A DNA stretch of 64,000 nucleotides, from the NCBI RefSeq assembly GCF_019578655.1, contig NC_063259.1:9102001-9166000 (forward strand). Reading direction: 5' to 3'. Below the pieces are notes generated by a model. That model was not told where the DNA came from. It did no database searches and saw only the letters and a program-made list of their open reading frames with translations. The position numbers were made by a program, and so were the translations under genes. Positions 33,218 to 45,145 of this stretch are shown one piece after another (position 1 is the stretch's first letter; the number at the start of each line of letters is the position of its first letter). Origin of the DNA: Ricinus communis. Taxonomy: Eukaryota > Streptophyta > Magnoliopsida > Malpighiales > Euphorbiaceae.

Positions 33218-35530
33218 GGAATTATAAAAAACCTGACGATGAAAAATACTGCATTTCTTGACTCTCGGAAGATTGAAGATGGGCGAATCTCAATTAGGTT
33301 TTGAGAATAATTAAACTAAAATTAATTTTTTAGAATCAATTTGAACCCAATAAGTAGAAAAAAATTAAGTTTGAGGAATAAAATGGTAGTTTCCGAAAAT
33401 TCAAAGACTAAAATGTAAAAAATTTATGAACATTTGGCTCCTTAAGCCAATTTGCTTTGTGTATAGTTGAATTGGCTCTACACAGAGCAGATTGGTATAC
33501 TATAGTGCTGAATCGGCTCTGTGCAGAGCCGATCGACTACACAATCCTGATTGGCTTATTTTTAAAATTTGATGTCATTTTATATATTTTAACTTAAAAA
33601 CACAAAAAATTGATAAAAGAAAGATTTTAGAAAATTCTTAATGATAATTATTAGATTTATTGATATTTATTGGATATTGATTTAAACTTAAGTAATTAAG
33701 TACTTGACAAAGGAAAATCTTTTCTTTTGAATTTAAAATCGATGAGAACTTATTTGCTCCTCTAGGATTTCCTAAACCTACATCTATAAATGGAAAAGGA
33801 TGTCCTAAGGTTAGCTACTAATACTGAAAGACGCATGTGTTTAATTAAACAAAGAGAATCTTTAGTAACTAAGAGGGGTAAGTCATTAAGAAAGAACTCA
33901 AAGATTAGGAAAGTCTCTTTTTAGATCGATAAAAGACTTTTCTTCACCAGATACACATAACCAAGCCCAAGAAATAGTAGATTCTCATCCAATCTTCGAT
34001 TCAACCACCTCATCATCTCTAAAAACTTGTAGATCAGCATTTTACGATGACAACTTGAGAGTCTCTGAATCCAACATCATCAGAATCTTCCTCTTCTATA
34101 CTGACTCTTTAGTTTTATGATTTTAGAAACATGCTAGGATTGATTTCAAATATTTTATACAATTTATGTGATCAAATCTAGAGTTTTTAATAGTTTTATA
34201 TATTTTTGTAATGTTTATGCATGCTGGGTTTTGAATCTAATAACATTGGTCTGTGTAGGATTTTAAATCTGATAACATGTGTTTTATTAGGTTGAATCTG
34301 ATGAGTTAAAGTTAAATGATTAGGGCAAAATGTTAGATTTATGGTTTCTCTAAATGATTATGTGATCGCATCAAATATCTAGGGTGCATGATTAAATCTA
34401 GCATTTATCATGTGAAATTTTCTAGCCTTCTTTCAGTTTATTCTTTTTTGGTGTTTGTATTATTTTTTATATATTTAATTTATTTTTATTCTATTGCCTT
34501 ATCTTTTTTGAGTTTTAATAAGTTTTTGACCTTTTGTGCATGTGATATTGGCTTCTAGATGAGAGGATCGGGGAAAGTTGCAGAGCAACCTTAAGAAAGC
34601 CATAAAGTCGATTGGCTCTACACCATTTTAGCCCTATTTTCAGATTTTTATGCATTTTTGAACACTGAGTCCAACCCTTCTACTAAGCTAGTGATACCCT
34701 TTTCAACTTTGCCCATTTATACCTGGTGCATGCACGAACGAATTCGTCAATCTGACATTTGTTCCCTAGGAGGGAGATTTAGTAACTAGCCTCAGATGCA
34801 GCAAAGAAAGAGGAAAGGTTGGCAGTTCAGGCTATTCTTGCTTTTTCCTTAATTCGATCTAGAGAAAGAGAATCCGATTTGCAAAGAAGTAGGGGATCTT
34901 TCCATGAGAAGAATGTGATATGGCTTCAACCTCACGAGAAGGGCCAATTCGAATAAAGATTGCCTGCGCAACCATCCACGTAGGTGGCTTTTTATCAGCA
35001 AGAAAGCGTCGCGAGAGAGGACTATAAATGTGTTTTCTTAATATTTTAGTTGTAGGACTGTTGTAATAGCTAGATTTAATTTCTTGTACTTTAATTTTCA
35101 TTCTATTTTGATCTATTCCAAATATCTATTATTTGATTGTTTAATTAAAACTAGACACATAGATTTTAGGCTTAAAATTGGACCTTAACGTGAAGTTGTA
35201 GTCCATTAGGCTAACGAATGGTGGAACATGCCTCAAATTAAAATCCATATAAACTTAATGGGTTTGGCGATGCTTTAATTAATTAAATGGGTTCACTTAG
35301 AATAAGGTCATCCAATTAGGCCTTACCATAAAAAGTAGTCCATTTAAGTTTAAAAATTAGAAATTAAGTGCATAACTTATAATTAGACTAGACTAAGTAG
35401 GCCTTTGTACATAATTAAATAGTAAGTAGGCTAACAAATTAAACAAGAATTGGGTTTAAACAAAAAAGGCTAGACTTAGAAGAACCTCACATGCTGTAAT
35501 AGATGATTGTAGAAATATAATTATCGCATT
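33218..35530 (+). mobile_element. Long LTR of a Tat-lineage Ty3/gypsy element, left part
   Basis: 33,218-34,120 matches the minus-strand fragment at 6,090-6,845. Repeated phrases such as TTGGCTCTACACAGAGC and GGCTCTGTGCAGAGCCGA form short inverted repeats. The LTR continues, after the inserted 35,531-38,226 element, to about 38,506 where a primer-binding site follows. Without the insertion it would be about 2.6 kb or more, a length expected of Tat/Ogre-type LTRs. Confidence 0.7.
33783..33791 (+). promoter_or_regulatory. TATA box of the Tat LTR
   Basis: TCTATAAATG, conserved with the minus-strand copy at 6,396-6,404. Confidence 0.5.
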
Positions 35531-35969
35531 TGTAATACCCGTGAATTTTAAATTTTAATTTTATTATTTTTGGGGCATTTTAGTAAATTAAAATTTCAAG
35601 GTGAATTGAGTATTATTTCATTAATATTATTCAATACTATAGTATATTGAAATTTTGGTGAGGTTAAATATTATTTTATAATATTTAGCAAGCCAAATTT
35701 TATTTTAATTTATTCGACTTTAATACGAATATTTATTTTATTATTTGTTATATTTTTACTTCTAGCATTTTATTTTATTTTATTTTAAAATAGACCTAAA
35801 CTTTGCTACTAATAGCATCTATTATATGTATATATATGTGTGTGTGTTTATTTTCTTTAGTGTAGGTGTTACTGTAGCTACTTTAGTAGGGGGAATTTAT
35901 GTGCATTTTTTTCCATCATTTGACAAAAAAAAACATAACAATTTTTTTTCCTTCCATCCTTTTTCTCTC

Positions 35970-36330
35970 TCCCCGACGCCACCTCCTCTCCTCACCCCTT
36001 CCTCCAATTTCCGCCGCTCCTCACCACCTGCCGTCGAGAAAGCCCCTCCCTCCTTCCCTTTTAGCCGGCGTCACTTCCTTTTCCTTCCTCTTGCCGGATT
36101 CCACTGCAGCAAGGAGGAGGAAGCATCCTCTTCATTGCCACCACTAAAACGACCACCTGCCGCCGTCCTTTCGCCTGTCTGATGCTAGAAACAAGCTGCC
36201 CGCTGTCGAAAACCCCCAAGCCAAGCTTCCCTCCATTTTTCCTCCGCTAGCAGTAGTGTGTGAGCCTCGCCAGAGCCGAAAATTTCCAGCCTCGATCCAG
36301 TGGCTTCCGGTGAGATTCCGGCAAAGATAT
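35970..36330. other. CT- and GC-rich island inside the solo-LTR-like insertion
   Basis: C- and T-rich sequence with CCGCC and CCTCC runs. It leaves a proline/serine-rich open stretch of 118 codons (35,826-36,182) that looks compositional, with no domain. Confidence 0.5.
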
Positions 36331-37479
36331 TTACATATATGGACTCCATACATCTCAAACTTTACGTAGGCGCCTCCGGATTAGAATTATGACACTATTA
36401 ACTGTAAAGACTTTTGAACCCCGGAGTTTTCTGAACGCACAGAATTTTAGATTTTTGGCTCGGTAAAATTTAGAAATTAATAACTCCATTAATTGTTAAT
36501 TATGAATAACTAATTTAATTTAATTTAATTGATAGTTTAATTATAAATATTATGAATTATTAGTGTGATTAATTATTATTCGGTTTTGTGATAATTGTGG
36601 TTGTGAATAATTAATTAGATACTAGAAAATTATTTGTGGGTTGGTTGTGAAATAAATATTAATGACGAACTTTCTGTTATTAATTGTGATATGTGGTGTG
36701 TTACAGAGTCGAGAAAATAATGCAGTTATGGATGACCCGACTCTTAATAAATATTTAATGAATATTGAAGTGTTTTTAACAGGTTTTAGACCCCTTTTTA
36801 TAGGGGGGTAAACATCCATATTTTAAGGAAGGTTTTGCTGAAATTTTCGGTAGAATTTTTAAGTCAAAATTTCTTAGGCAGTTTAATCTAGGAGTTTAGA
36901 CCTAGGAGAAATTATGAATATCTTATTAATTAAGTTATTTTTGTGAATAGATAATCTGTCAGTCCAACTGGCTCCACTAGAGGCGTAGGAGAAGACTGCG
37001 GAGCGCGACAGAACTGTAAGTTAAAATCATATAATCAAATACACTTATGTCATGTCTAAATTAAATGCAATATTAATTAATTAATAATTATTATGATTAT
37101 TATTATTAATTTTATTTGACTACTAATTATTATAAATAATATTAGCATCATTATTATTAATTTTATTTTCATTATTATCGATACCATTATTATTATAATT
37201 ATTATTATTTTTGCTATCATATTTATTGTTATTTTATTATTATTATTATATATAATTTTCATGTTTGCTATATTCGAGGGTATTCAACTTTAATTCTTAA
37301 TATGTTATTGAATAATTTTATGTTTGCTTGTGATTTATGCTATTTTTAATTATTATTGATGTTAAGATTGTAACTTCGGGATGAGACGGCAGTAGAACAT
37401 GCCACTTGATGGGTTGCATCAGGACCGCATGCGCACCGGTATTAGTCTGAGATAGGTAGTAAAAGATTATTTTTGAGAT

Positions 37480-37660
37480 TTTTGCCCTGGTCAAGTACAA
37501 CTCTCTAGGCTATGAGAATTTGACTGCTGGAGGAAAGGTCCCTAGTCGAGCGTTGCTCTTTGGGCGCCGACTTTATTGGGAATCAAGTGACCATGCTGGA
37601 TTTCAGGATCCTAGTTGAGCTTCACTCTCTAGGCACCAGTCCTATTGGAATAAGAGAGCC
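37480..37660. repeat. Degenerate ~60-bp repeats in the solo-LTR-like insertion
   Basis: Phrases of the form CCTAGTYGAGC...TCTYTRGGC...YCTATTGGRA recur at about 37,540-37,585 and 37,608-37,652, with a weaker copy at about 37,485-37,530. This looks like an old internal tandem repeat. Confidence 0.6.
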
Positions 37661-38231
37661 GAAAGGCTATTAGTATTGGGGTTAATGTTCTACTGAGGTA
37701 CTCGTCTGATAACATTTAAATTGTATTTTTTTGAATCATGGCATGACACATGTTTTAACATGATATAATATTTTATTGAGATGGTTGTATTTATTTTTGG
37801 ATTATATGATTTTAACTTACTATCGAGACTAACAGTCTCAAATTTTATTTTTCAGGTGTTTGTTAGGTTTCTTACAGTTCTTCTCCTTTAGCAGCCCAAC
37901 TTCCTTCATCTTCGGGTTTAATGTAACTAATTTTATTTGTATGTTGATTATTAGAATTCTAAATTCTCCGCAGTAGTGATTCTAAGACTTATTACTTTGT
38001 TTTGGCATATTAAACCAACTGAGGAGGTAATACCTAATTGTGCTGGCAGACTAATTTAATTATGTAGTATTTGGATGGTTGAAAATTAATAATGAAATTG
38101 TGTTATAATAGATAAAATTATAATTCGATTGAGTTAGTGATTAGTCAGGCTTGCTATGGGTTTTGGTGACCTTACGCCTACCCATTCCCTAGCGCTGGTC
38201 ACGGGCCCACAGATCGGGTCGTGAGAGCATT

Positions 38232-38506
38232 TATAAGGAATAGTCCATTAAACAATAAATTAAAAATAAAGATATACAAATAAAGAAGTTGCCTTTCAGA
38301 TCTATCCTAGATGTGGCAAAGCTTCCTTTTGGAATTAAGAAACGCCACTCAATTTGTAAAGGTGTCCTGGAGCTTTACTCGGGTAGCAACTCCCATCTTT
38401 GCACTATTCTCTATAATTAGTTAGTGTGTTCCTATTACGTTGAAAAGACTTGGAGTGCCGTATTCGCTAGAGACACTTAGGTGCACCCCCGAAACTGCCG
38501 TCCATA
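38232..38506 (+). mobile_element. Right end of the Tat LTR
   Basis: This is the continuation of the LTR after the nested insertion, ending just before the primer-binding site. It is assigned by position between the insertion and the PBS. Confidence 0.55.
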
Positions 38507-38507
38507 G

Positions 38508-38525
38508 TGGCAACTCCGCTAGGGA
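38508..38525 (+). promoter_or_regulatory. Primer-binding site of the Tat element
   Basis: TGGCAACTCCGCTAGGGA is close to TGGCGACTCCGCTGGGGA, the form I know from Tat/Ogre-type plant elements (tRNA-Arg type). Two or three substitutions separate them. It fixes the LTR/internal border. Confidence 0.7.
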
Positions 38526-39250
38526 TAAGAAAAGTTGATTTTAGTGTATCTTTTTCTTTAATTTTATTATTTACTGAGTGATTCTTGCATCATTTGCATG
38601 GTTACTTTTGGTCCCAATAGCCTCGATGGCGTCGGTTAATGGTACTTTGCTTCCACTCGAACTTTGTAATTGCGAAACTAGCCAACCATCACTTATAAGA
38701 AATGAGTGAATTTCCTTCGTTGCATGGACCCTTTAGTAGGGAGACGAGCTAAGGAATGACACCTTTTACCTGTGGGAGCCTTTTATCCTTATTCAAGACT
38801 CAACTCATGGTAATGACAGTAGCAGTTTTCCTTAAGAAACCATTTTGCTTACTATTTGAGATATTATGCTTTTAAGTGTTTTAGGCCCACATATCAAAAG
38901 GCCTTAGCTCAAAATTGTGGTAACAGGCCTTAGGGCCAAAATATGGAGGCTTTGCCCTTATTTTGGAAAATATCGCCTTTTCTGCTTTAGATTACTTTGA
39001 GAGTTTATAGTATGCACATCAGACCTACTATCCCCTGTTGATAGAAATCCCAGAACCAATATCTTAGTAAAGAAAGACTCGTAATGAACTGTGTGTAGAA
39101 GTAATAAGGTCGGGAGGATGGTTTGTGTAGTAACTTGTAAAATATTATGTGTTTGTTAACCCTTTTTCTTATGTCTTTTGTGCATTTTATGTGCATCATA
39201 CTAACACCTTATTTTTTAGCCATATAGACTCTCCAGTTGTAAATCTGGTC
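38526..39250 (+). other. Untranslated leader of the Tat element
   Basis: 0.7 kb between PBS and gag without a coding frame. TTAGGCCCACATATCAAAAGG and CAGGCCTTAGGGCCAAAAT near 38,880-38,940 give short GC-containing repeats. Confidence 0.5.
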
Positions 39251-39251
39251 T

Positions 39252-40720
39252 ATGCTAGAATACCTTGAAAGACCAAGACATCAAGCTTCTATGATTGAAG
39301 TTGGAACTACATCAGAAATGGCCAACAAAAAAGCTAATGAGCAGGACGTCGAGATCCTTAAGAATGTTGTCATAGATGATTTAAGGGGTGTAATCTAGGA
39401 GAAGCTCCAACAACTTTTGGCTAGGATAGCTGCAAATCAAGCCTTGCCTATTGCCCTAATTACATCAGTTGCCCCCTGCGGTAGCTAATCCTTCTATTGT
39501 TGTTAATCCAGTTGTAATTACTGCTGAAATTGCTACCATTGTCACAGTTGTTGCTAATGCTAATGTTGAAAGCCCTGCTAGGAGAGGAATGCCCCAAAAT
39601 TTTTTAAAATTTGATGAGTACATGTTGGACCAGGCTAAAAGAGAGACTGACCTTGCCACTAATGAAGCTATGAGTAGTTTGAGTGTTAGGGTTGACAAGA
39701 TGCAAGGCATGTTGGAAATCAAAGGGTTGGACTCGACCTATGATTTTAAAGAGCTGGTTTTGACATGCGAAGACAAGCTGCCTGCAAAGTTCAAGATGCT
39801 TGATATGAATAAGTTCAACAAGATTGGTGATCTAAAAGTTCATCTGAAGCAATATGTCATCATCATGGAAACTGCTCAGCTAAGTAGGATCCCAATTATC
39901 AAGCTATTTGTACTGTCCTTAGAAGGATCAATTATAAACTGGTACCACGGACTGAAAAAATCTGCTAAAGCTAAATGACGTGACTTATTTAATTCTTTTA
40001 TCAAACCATATGATTACAACGCTCATTTGGAGGTGTCAATAAAGGACCTTGAGTCCACTAAGAAAAAACCAAATGAGTCCACTAAGAAAAGACCAAATAA
40101 GTCATTCTCTGATATCTTAACCAGGTGGAGAAATAAGGCTGGGTTAATGAAGAACAAGCCTTCAGGAAAGGACCAAGTATGTATGGTAGTCTGAAATTTT
40201 TTTCTAGGATAGGTAGAGAGGCTATAAATGATGAACCTAAAGACCTTCATAGATTTATATGACGATGGGCTTTACGTTGAAGAGATAGAAAATGAGAAAA
40301 GAAAGACTGTGCGAACTGGCGGGAGGCCGAATTATCAGGCTGGAGGGAGCAAAAAATTAGATGGGAATATTGTCTAAAACCCAAGGGAGTTCTCCAACTT
40401 CAAGCAACCTCTCTTGAGAATTTTTAAGAGGTTTGTGCAAAATGGTGTGCTCTAACAACCACCTTTAAGAACCCACCTAACCCCAATGTACCCCATTACA
40501 AACCCAACACCTATTATAGATTTCACCTAGCACCCGGTAACCACACAAATAGTTGCATCCAGCTTAAGCATGAAATTTAAGACCTCATTAATGCTGGAAA
40601 GTTGACTGATCCAGACCAACCTAATACCAAAAGAAACCTCTTACTAAGCTACAATAATACACCACCCTTAGACCAAGTGTCCATGATCACCCCTGATTCA
40701 ATAAAAACAAGGTTATGGAC
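39252..40720 (+). pseudogene. Gag of the Tat-lineage Ty3/gypsy element
   Basis: The frame opens MLEYLERPRHQASMIEVGTT and shifts near 39,478. The main block (39,469-39,978) has KFKMLDMNKFNKIGDLKVHL, KLFVLSLEGSIINWYHGLKK, then a stop. It continues FNSFIKPYDYNAHLEVSIKD and FSDILTRWRNKAGLMKNKPS, the capsid domain typical of Tat gag. A C-terminal CQLKHEIQDL-type motif appears near 40,560 and again near 40,950. There is no clear CCHC zinc knuckle. The stretch from 40,020 to 40,110 repeats TCCACTAAGAAAAGACCAAA in tandem. Stops and frameshifts make it inactive. Confidence 0.83.
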
Positions 40721-41579
40721 TCTTTTTTTTAAGACATATCCCAACCCGAGCCAGAGCCAGAGCTAGAGCCAAAAAGTCCACAAAGAACCTTCATCGAGTT
40801 GAGGATACCATTATTTATGGTATTCTCACATCTAGTAAGAAGCAAGAGACTCAAGCCCTAATCATCGATAAGTGGTCCTAACCTTCACAATGGTAAATAT
40901 TATGAGTATCACTAGGTTTTCGAGTATGTGATGGATTAGTGTAATCGTTTCAAGCATGAAATTCAGGACCTGATAAACTGTAAGGAATGGCAAGTGGAGC
41001 AATTTTCTTGGTATGAATATGAAGACCTATTAGGGGCACCCCTAAGGTAAATTTAATTTCAAAGTTTGTTATTCGAGGCCTCCTTTAGTTGACATTCTAA
41101 TTTAGGATATTATGCCGAGTGGATAGGGATCGGATGACAAGGATCAAGCAGTTAGTGGTTCTTGCCTTCTAGAGGTATGGAAGGAGGAAGAGAATAAGTG
41201 AGTGATGGCTACAGCCATTTGGTATAACTTCAGGAATGAGTGTGAGGTCCAAGGCAGTAGGGTAAAAGATATTTAAGCAGAGAACAACTTTGATAAAGAA
41301 GCCGAGCCAATGGGTAAGGGTAAGGACACAGGGGTACAAGTTGAAACAGGTCGAGAAAGCGTCAGAAGAAGAGGATAAGGGGTTATTTAAACAGTTAAAG
41401 AAAAATAAGAAGATGGTTGACATTTGGGAGCTGTTGATATACAACATTAGATCATATAAAGGCTCTAATCTAGGCCGTATCTAGTATCACTATATGCATA
41501 ATAGCTACCTTTGAGGAAACTATCAAAACGGTAATTAAAAAAAGCCGCTAGGATGATTATTTTCTTATATGAGGACCTA
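40721..41579 (+). pseudogene. Gag-protease linker of the Tat element
   Basis: Broken frames. RFKHEIQDLINCKEWQVEQF near 40,950 repeats the gag tail motif, and MVDIWELLIYN near 41,415 matches the region preceding the protease in Tat polyproteins. No separate gene is present. Confidence 0.5.
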
Positions 41580-42240
41580 CCACTAGAGGAAAGAGACCAC
41601 AATAAGCCTCTCTTTATTGTAGTATAGGAAAAAAGGAAGAGGACCCCATATATAATGGTGGATGATGGGTCATCTATCAATGTATGTCCTTGTGTACTCT
41701 CTAAACTAGGGATGACTATGAATAACCTGAAACCATTAGACACAGTTATAAGAGCATATGATGAGATGAAAAGAGATGTGGAAGGGATGTTTTCAGCACT
41801 GGTAAAAATGGATCCTATTGAATCTTGGGTAGAATTGACTATGCTGGACATCCCAATAACTTTCACTTTGTTATTAAGTAGGCTATGATTTCATGCCCTA
41901 AGAAGAGTCCCTTCCATTGTGCATCAGAAGCTCAAATTCCCTCATGAGGGTGAGATAATCGCCATCAATGCCAAAGGTGGTAAGGTTGTCTCAACCATTC
42001 AAGAAGCTGCCAAGGAGCTGGAAGCCCTTATTGGATTCTAAGTTGTTGTCCTCTGTGAGGACTCTACTAAAGTGGCCAACATGTTCAAAAAAATGGACTT
42101 ATGCTTGGCATGGGGCTGGAAAAGAATCAATAGGGTATTGTAGAGCTGCTGGACTTCAAGGGGTAAAAGACTCGACATGGACTTGGTTACCATGAGGAGG
42201 AAGATGGGGGAACACCAAAGGGTAAGACTCTAAAAGACAT
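41580..42240 (+). pseudogene. Aspartic protease of the Tat element
   Basis: IMVDDGSSINVCPCVLSKLG is the retroviral-type protease active-site region, with DDGS in the form found in Tat elements. It is followed by AYDEMKRDVEGMFSALVKMD, WVELTMLDIPITFTLLL and VPSIVHQKLKFPHEGEIIAI, all conserved in order. Frames break after 41,888. The expected G-patch-like/RT linker is only faintly readable (KVANMFKKMDLCLAWG). Reverse transcriptase does not follow: the 39-bp satellite begins at about 42,317. Confidence 0.83.
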
Positions 42241-43416
42241 TTTTGTCTAGGAGTACAACCCCTACTCTAGGGAGCTCGAGCCTGTTAAAGTAGCTACGAC
42301 TGAGGTGTCAGGATTCAAAATCTTTCAAAATGAGAAAACAACCCCGTAAGAGGGGTATATCTTTCAACATGAGAAAACTACCCCAAAAAAGTGGTATACT
42401 AGTCAATTTGACAAAACAACCCCATAAAAGGGGTAAATTTGTCAAAATTAGAAAACAATTCTGTAAAAGAGATATATCTTTTAACAAGAGAAAAAATCCC
42501 AAAAAAGTAGGATAATTTTTAATACGAGAAAACAACCCCTCAAGAGGGATATATTTGTCAATATTAGAAAACAACCCCGTAAGAGGGCTATATTTGTCAA
42601 TATTAGAAAACAACCCCGTAAGAGGGGTATATTTGTCAATATTAGAAAACGACCTCATAAGAGGGGTATATCTTTCGACATGAGAAAACAACTCCAAAAA
42701 AGTGGTATATTTTTTAATACGAGAAAACAACCCGTAAGAGGGGTATATTTGCCAATATTAGAAAATAAACCTGTAAGAAAGGTATATCTTTCAACATCAG
42801 AAAACAGCACCAAAAAAGTGGTATATATTTTAATACGAGAAAACAACCCTGTAATAGAGGTATATTTCTCAATATTAGAAAACAACCCAATAAGAGGGGT
42901 ATATTAGTCAATATTAGAAAACAACACCGTAAGAGGGGTATATCATTCAACATGGTAAAACAACCCTAAAAAAGTGGTATATTTATCAATATGAGAAACA
43001 CATGCCGAATAAGAGGGGTATATTTGTCAAAATTAGAAAACAACCCCGTAAGTGGGGTATTTCTTTCAACATGAGAAAACAACCCCATAAAAGTGGTATA
43101 TTTTTTCATACGAGAAAACAACACCGTTAAAGGGGTATGTTTGTCAATATTAGAAAATAACCCCGTAAGAGGGGTATGTGTGTCAATATTTGGAAACAAC
43201 CTCGTAAAATGGGTATATCTTTCAACATGAGAAAACAAACCTAAAAAAGTGGTAAATTTTTTAATACGAGAAAACAACACCGTAAGAGGGGTATATTTGC
43301 CAACATTAGACAACAGTCCTGGAAGAGGGGTATATTTGTCAATATTAGATAACGACCTCGTAAGAAGGGTATATCTTTCGACATGAGAAAACAGCTCCAA
43401 AAAAGTGGTATATTTT

Positions 43417-45145
43417 TTAATATGAGAAAACAACCCGTAAGAGGGGTATATTTGCCAATAGTAGAAAACAAACCTGTAAAAAGGGTATATCTTTCAACAT
43501 CAGAAAACAGTGCCAAAAAAGTGGTATATATTTTAATACGAGAAAACAACCCTGTAATAGGGGTATATTTCTCAATATTAGAAAACAACCCAATAAGAGG
43601 GGTATGTTTGTCAATATTAGAAAACAACCCCGTAAGAGGGGTATATCTTTGAACATGAGAAAACAACCCCAAAATAGTGGAATTTTTGTCAAAATGAGAA
43701 AACAACTCCGTAAGAGGGGTATATCTTTCAACATGAGAAAACTACCCCAAAAAAGTGGTATACTTGTCAATTTGACAAAAGAACCCCATAAGAGGGTAAA
43801 TTTGTCAAAATTAGAAAACAATTCCGTAAAAGAGATATATCTTTTAACAAGAGAAAACAATCCCAAAAAAGTAGGATAATTTTTAATACGAGAAAACAAC
43901 CCCTCAAGAGGGATATATTTGTCAATATTAGAAAACAACCCCGTAAGAGGGCTATATTTGTCAATATTAGAAAACAACCCCGTAAGAGGGGTATATCATT
44001 CAACATGGTAAAACAAAAAAGTGGTATATTTATCAATATGAGAAATACAACCCCGTAAGAGGTGTATATTTGTCAAAATTAGAAAACAACCCCGTAAGTG
44101 GGGTATATCTTTCAACATGAGAAAACAACCCCAAAAAAGTGGTATATTTGTCTATATGAGAACACAACCCTGTAAGAAGAGTATATTTCTCAATATTAGA
44201 AAACAACCCAGTAAGAGAGGCATGTTTGTCAATATTAGAAAACAACGCCGTAAGAGGGGTATATCTTTCAACATTGAGAAAATAACCCCGTAAGAGGGGT
44301 AAATTTGTCAAAATTAGAAAACAATTTCGTAAAAGAGGTATATCTTTCAACATGAGAAAACAACCCCAAAAAAGTAGTATATTTTTTAATACGAGAAAAC
44401 AACCCCTCAAGAGGGATATATTTGATAATATTAAAAAAAACCCGGTAAGAGGGGTCTATTTGTCAATATTAGAAAAAGAAACCCCGTAAGAGGGGTATAT
44501 CATTCAACATGGTAAAACAACCCCAAAAAAGTGGTATATTTGTCAATATGAGAAACACAACCCCGTAAGAGGGGTATATTTGTCAAAATTAGAAAACAAC
44601 CCCGTAAGAGGGGTATGTTTGTCAATATTTGGGAACAACCCCGTAAGAGCAGTATATCTTTCAACATCAGAAAACAAACCTAAAAAAATGGTAAATTTTT
44701 TAATACGAGAAAGCAACCCCGTAGGAGGGGTATATTTGCCAATATTAGACAACAATCCCGGAAGAGGGGTATATTTGTCAATATTAGATAACGACCTCGT
44801 AAGAAGGGTATATCTTTCGACATGAGAAAACAGCTCCAAAAAAGTGGTATATTATTTAATACGAGAAAACAAACCGTAAGAGGGGTATATTTTGCCAATA
44901 TTAGAAAACAAACCTGTAAGAAGTGTATATCTTTCAACATCAGAAAACAGCGTCAAAAAAGTGGTATATATTTTAATACGAGAAAACAACCCTGTAATAG
45001 GGTTATATTTCTCAATATTAGAAAACAACCCAGTAAGAGGGGTGTGTTTGTCAATATTAGAAAACAACTCCATAAGAGGCGTATATCTTTCAAGATGAGA
45101 AAATAACCCCAAAATAGTGGAATTTTTGTCAACATGAGAAAACAA
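43417..45145. repeat. Super-repeat block, copy a
   Basis: The order of variant monomers in this block recurs at 47,071-48,761 (offset about 3,616-3,667) and 52,200-53,730 (a further 5,129). Shared rare variants include a monomer with an extra T (TATATTTTGCC near 44,890 and 48,505) and shortened ones such as CATGGTAAAACAAAAAAGTGG (near 44,010, 47,660, 52,790). Confidence 0.88.

Larger units (their letters stand above)
35531..38226 (+). mobile_element. 2.7-kb solo-LTR-like insertion with 5-bp target duplication
   Basis: It begins TGTAATACCCG and ends CGGGTCGTGAGA, with GCATT directly before (35,526-35,530) and directly after (38,227-38,231). A 5-bp duplication is the mark of LTR-retrotransposon integration. 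The ends fit a TG...CA LTR with one end mutated to GA and share short inverted terminal similarity. Inside there is no gag or pol. It has a CT/GC-rich island (35,970-36,330), an ATT-rich stretch (37,077-37,262) and degenerate 60-bp repeats (37,480-37,660). It is best read as a solo LTR or a non-autonomous element, nested in the Tat LTR. Confidence 0.75.

Noticed and set aside
35826..36182. Proline/serine-rich 118-codon gene
   Set aside because: It comes from the CT-rich island of the solo-LTR-like insertion, with no domain and a second overlapping open frame of the same composition.
37077..37262. 61-codon Ile/Asn-rich frame
   Set aside because: Product of an ATT-rich low-complexity stretch.
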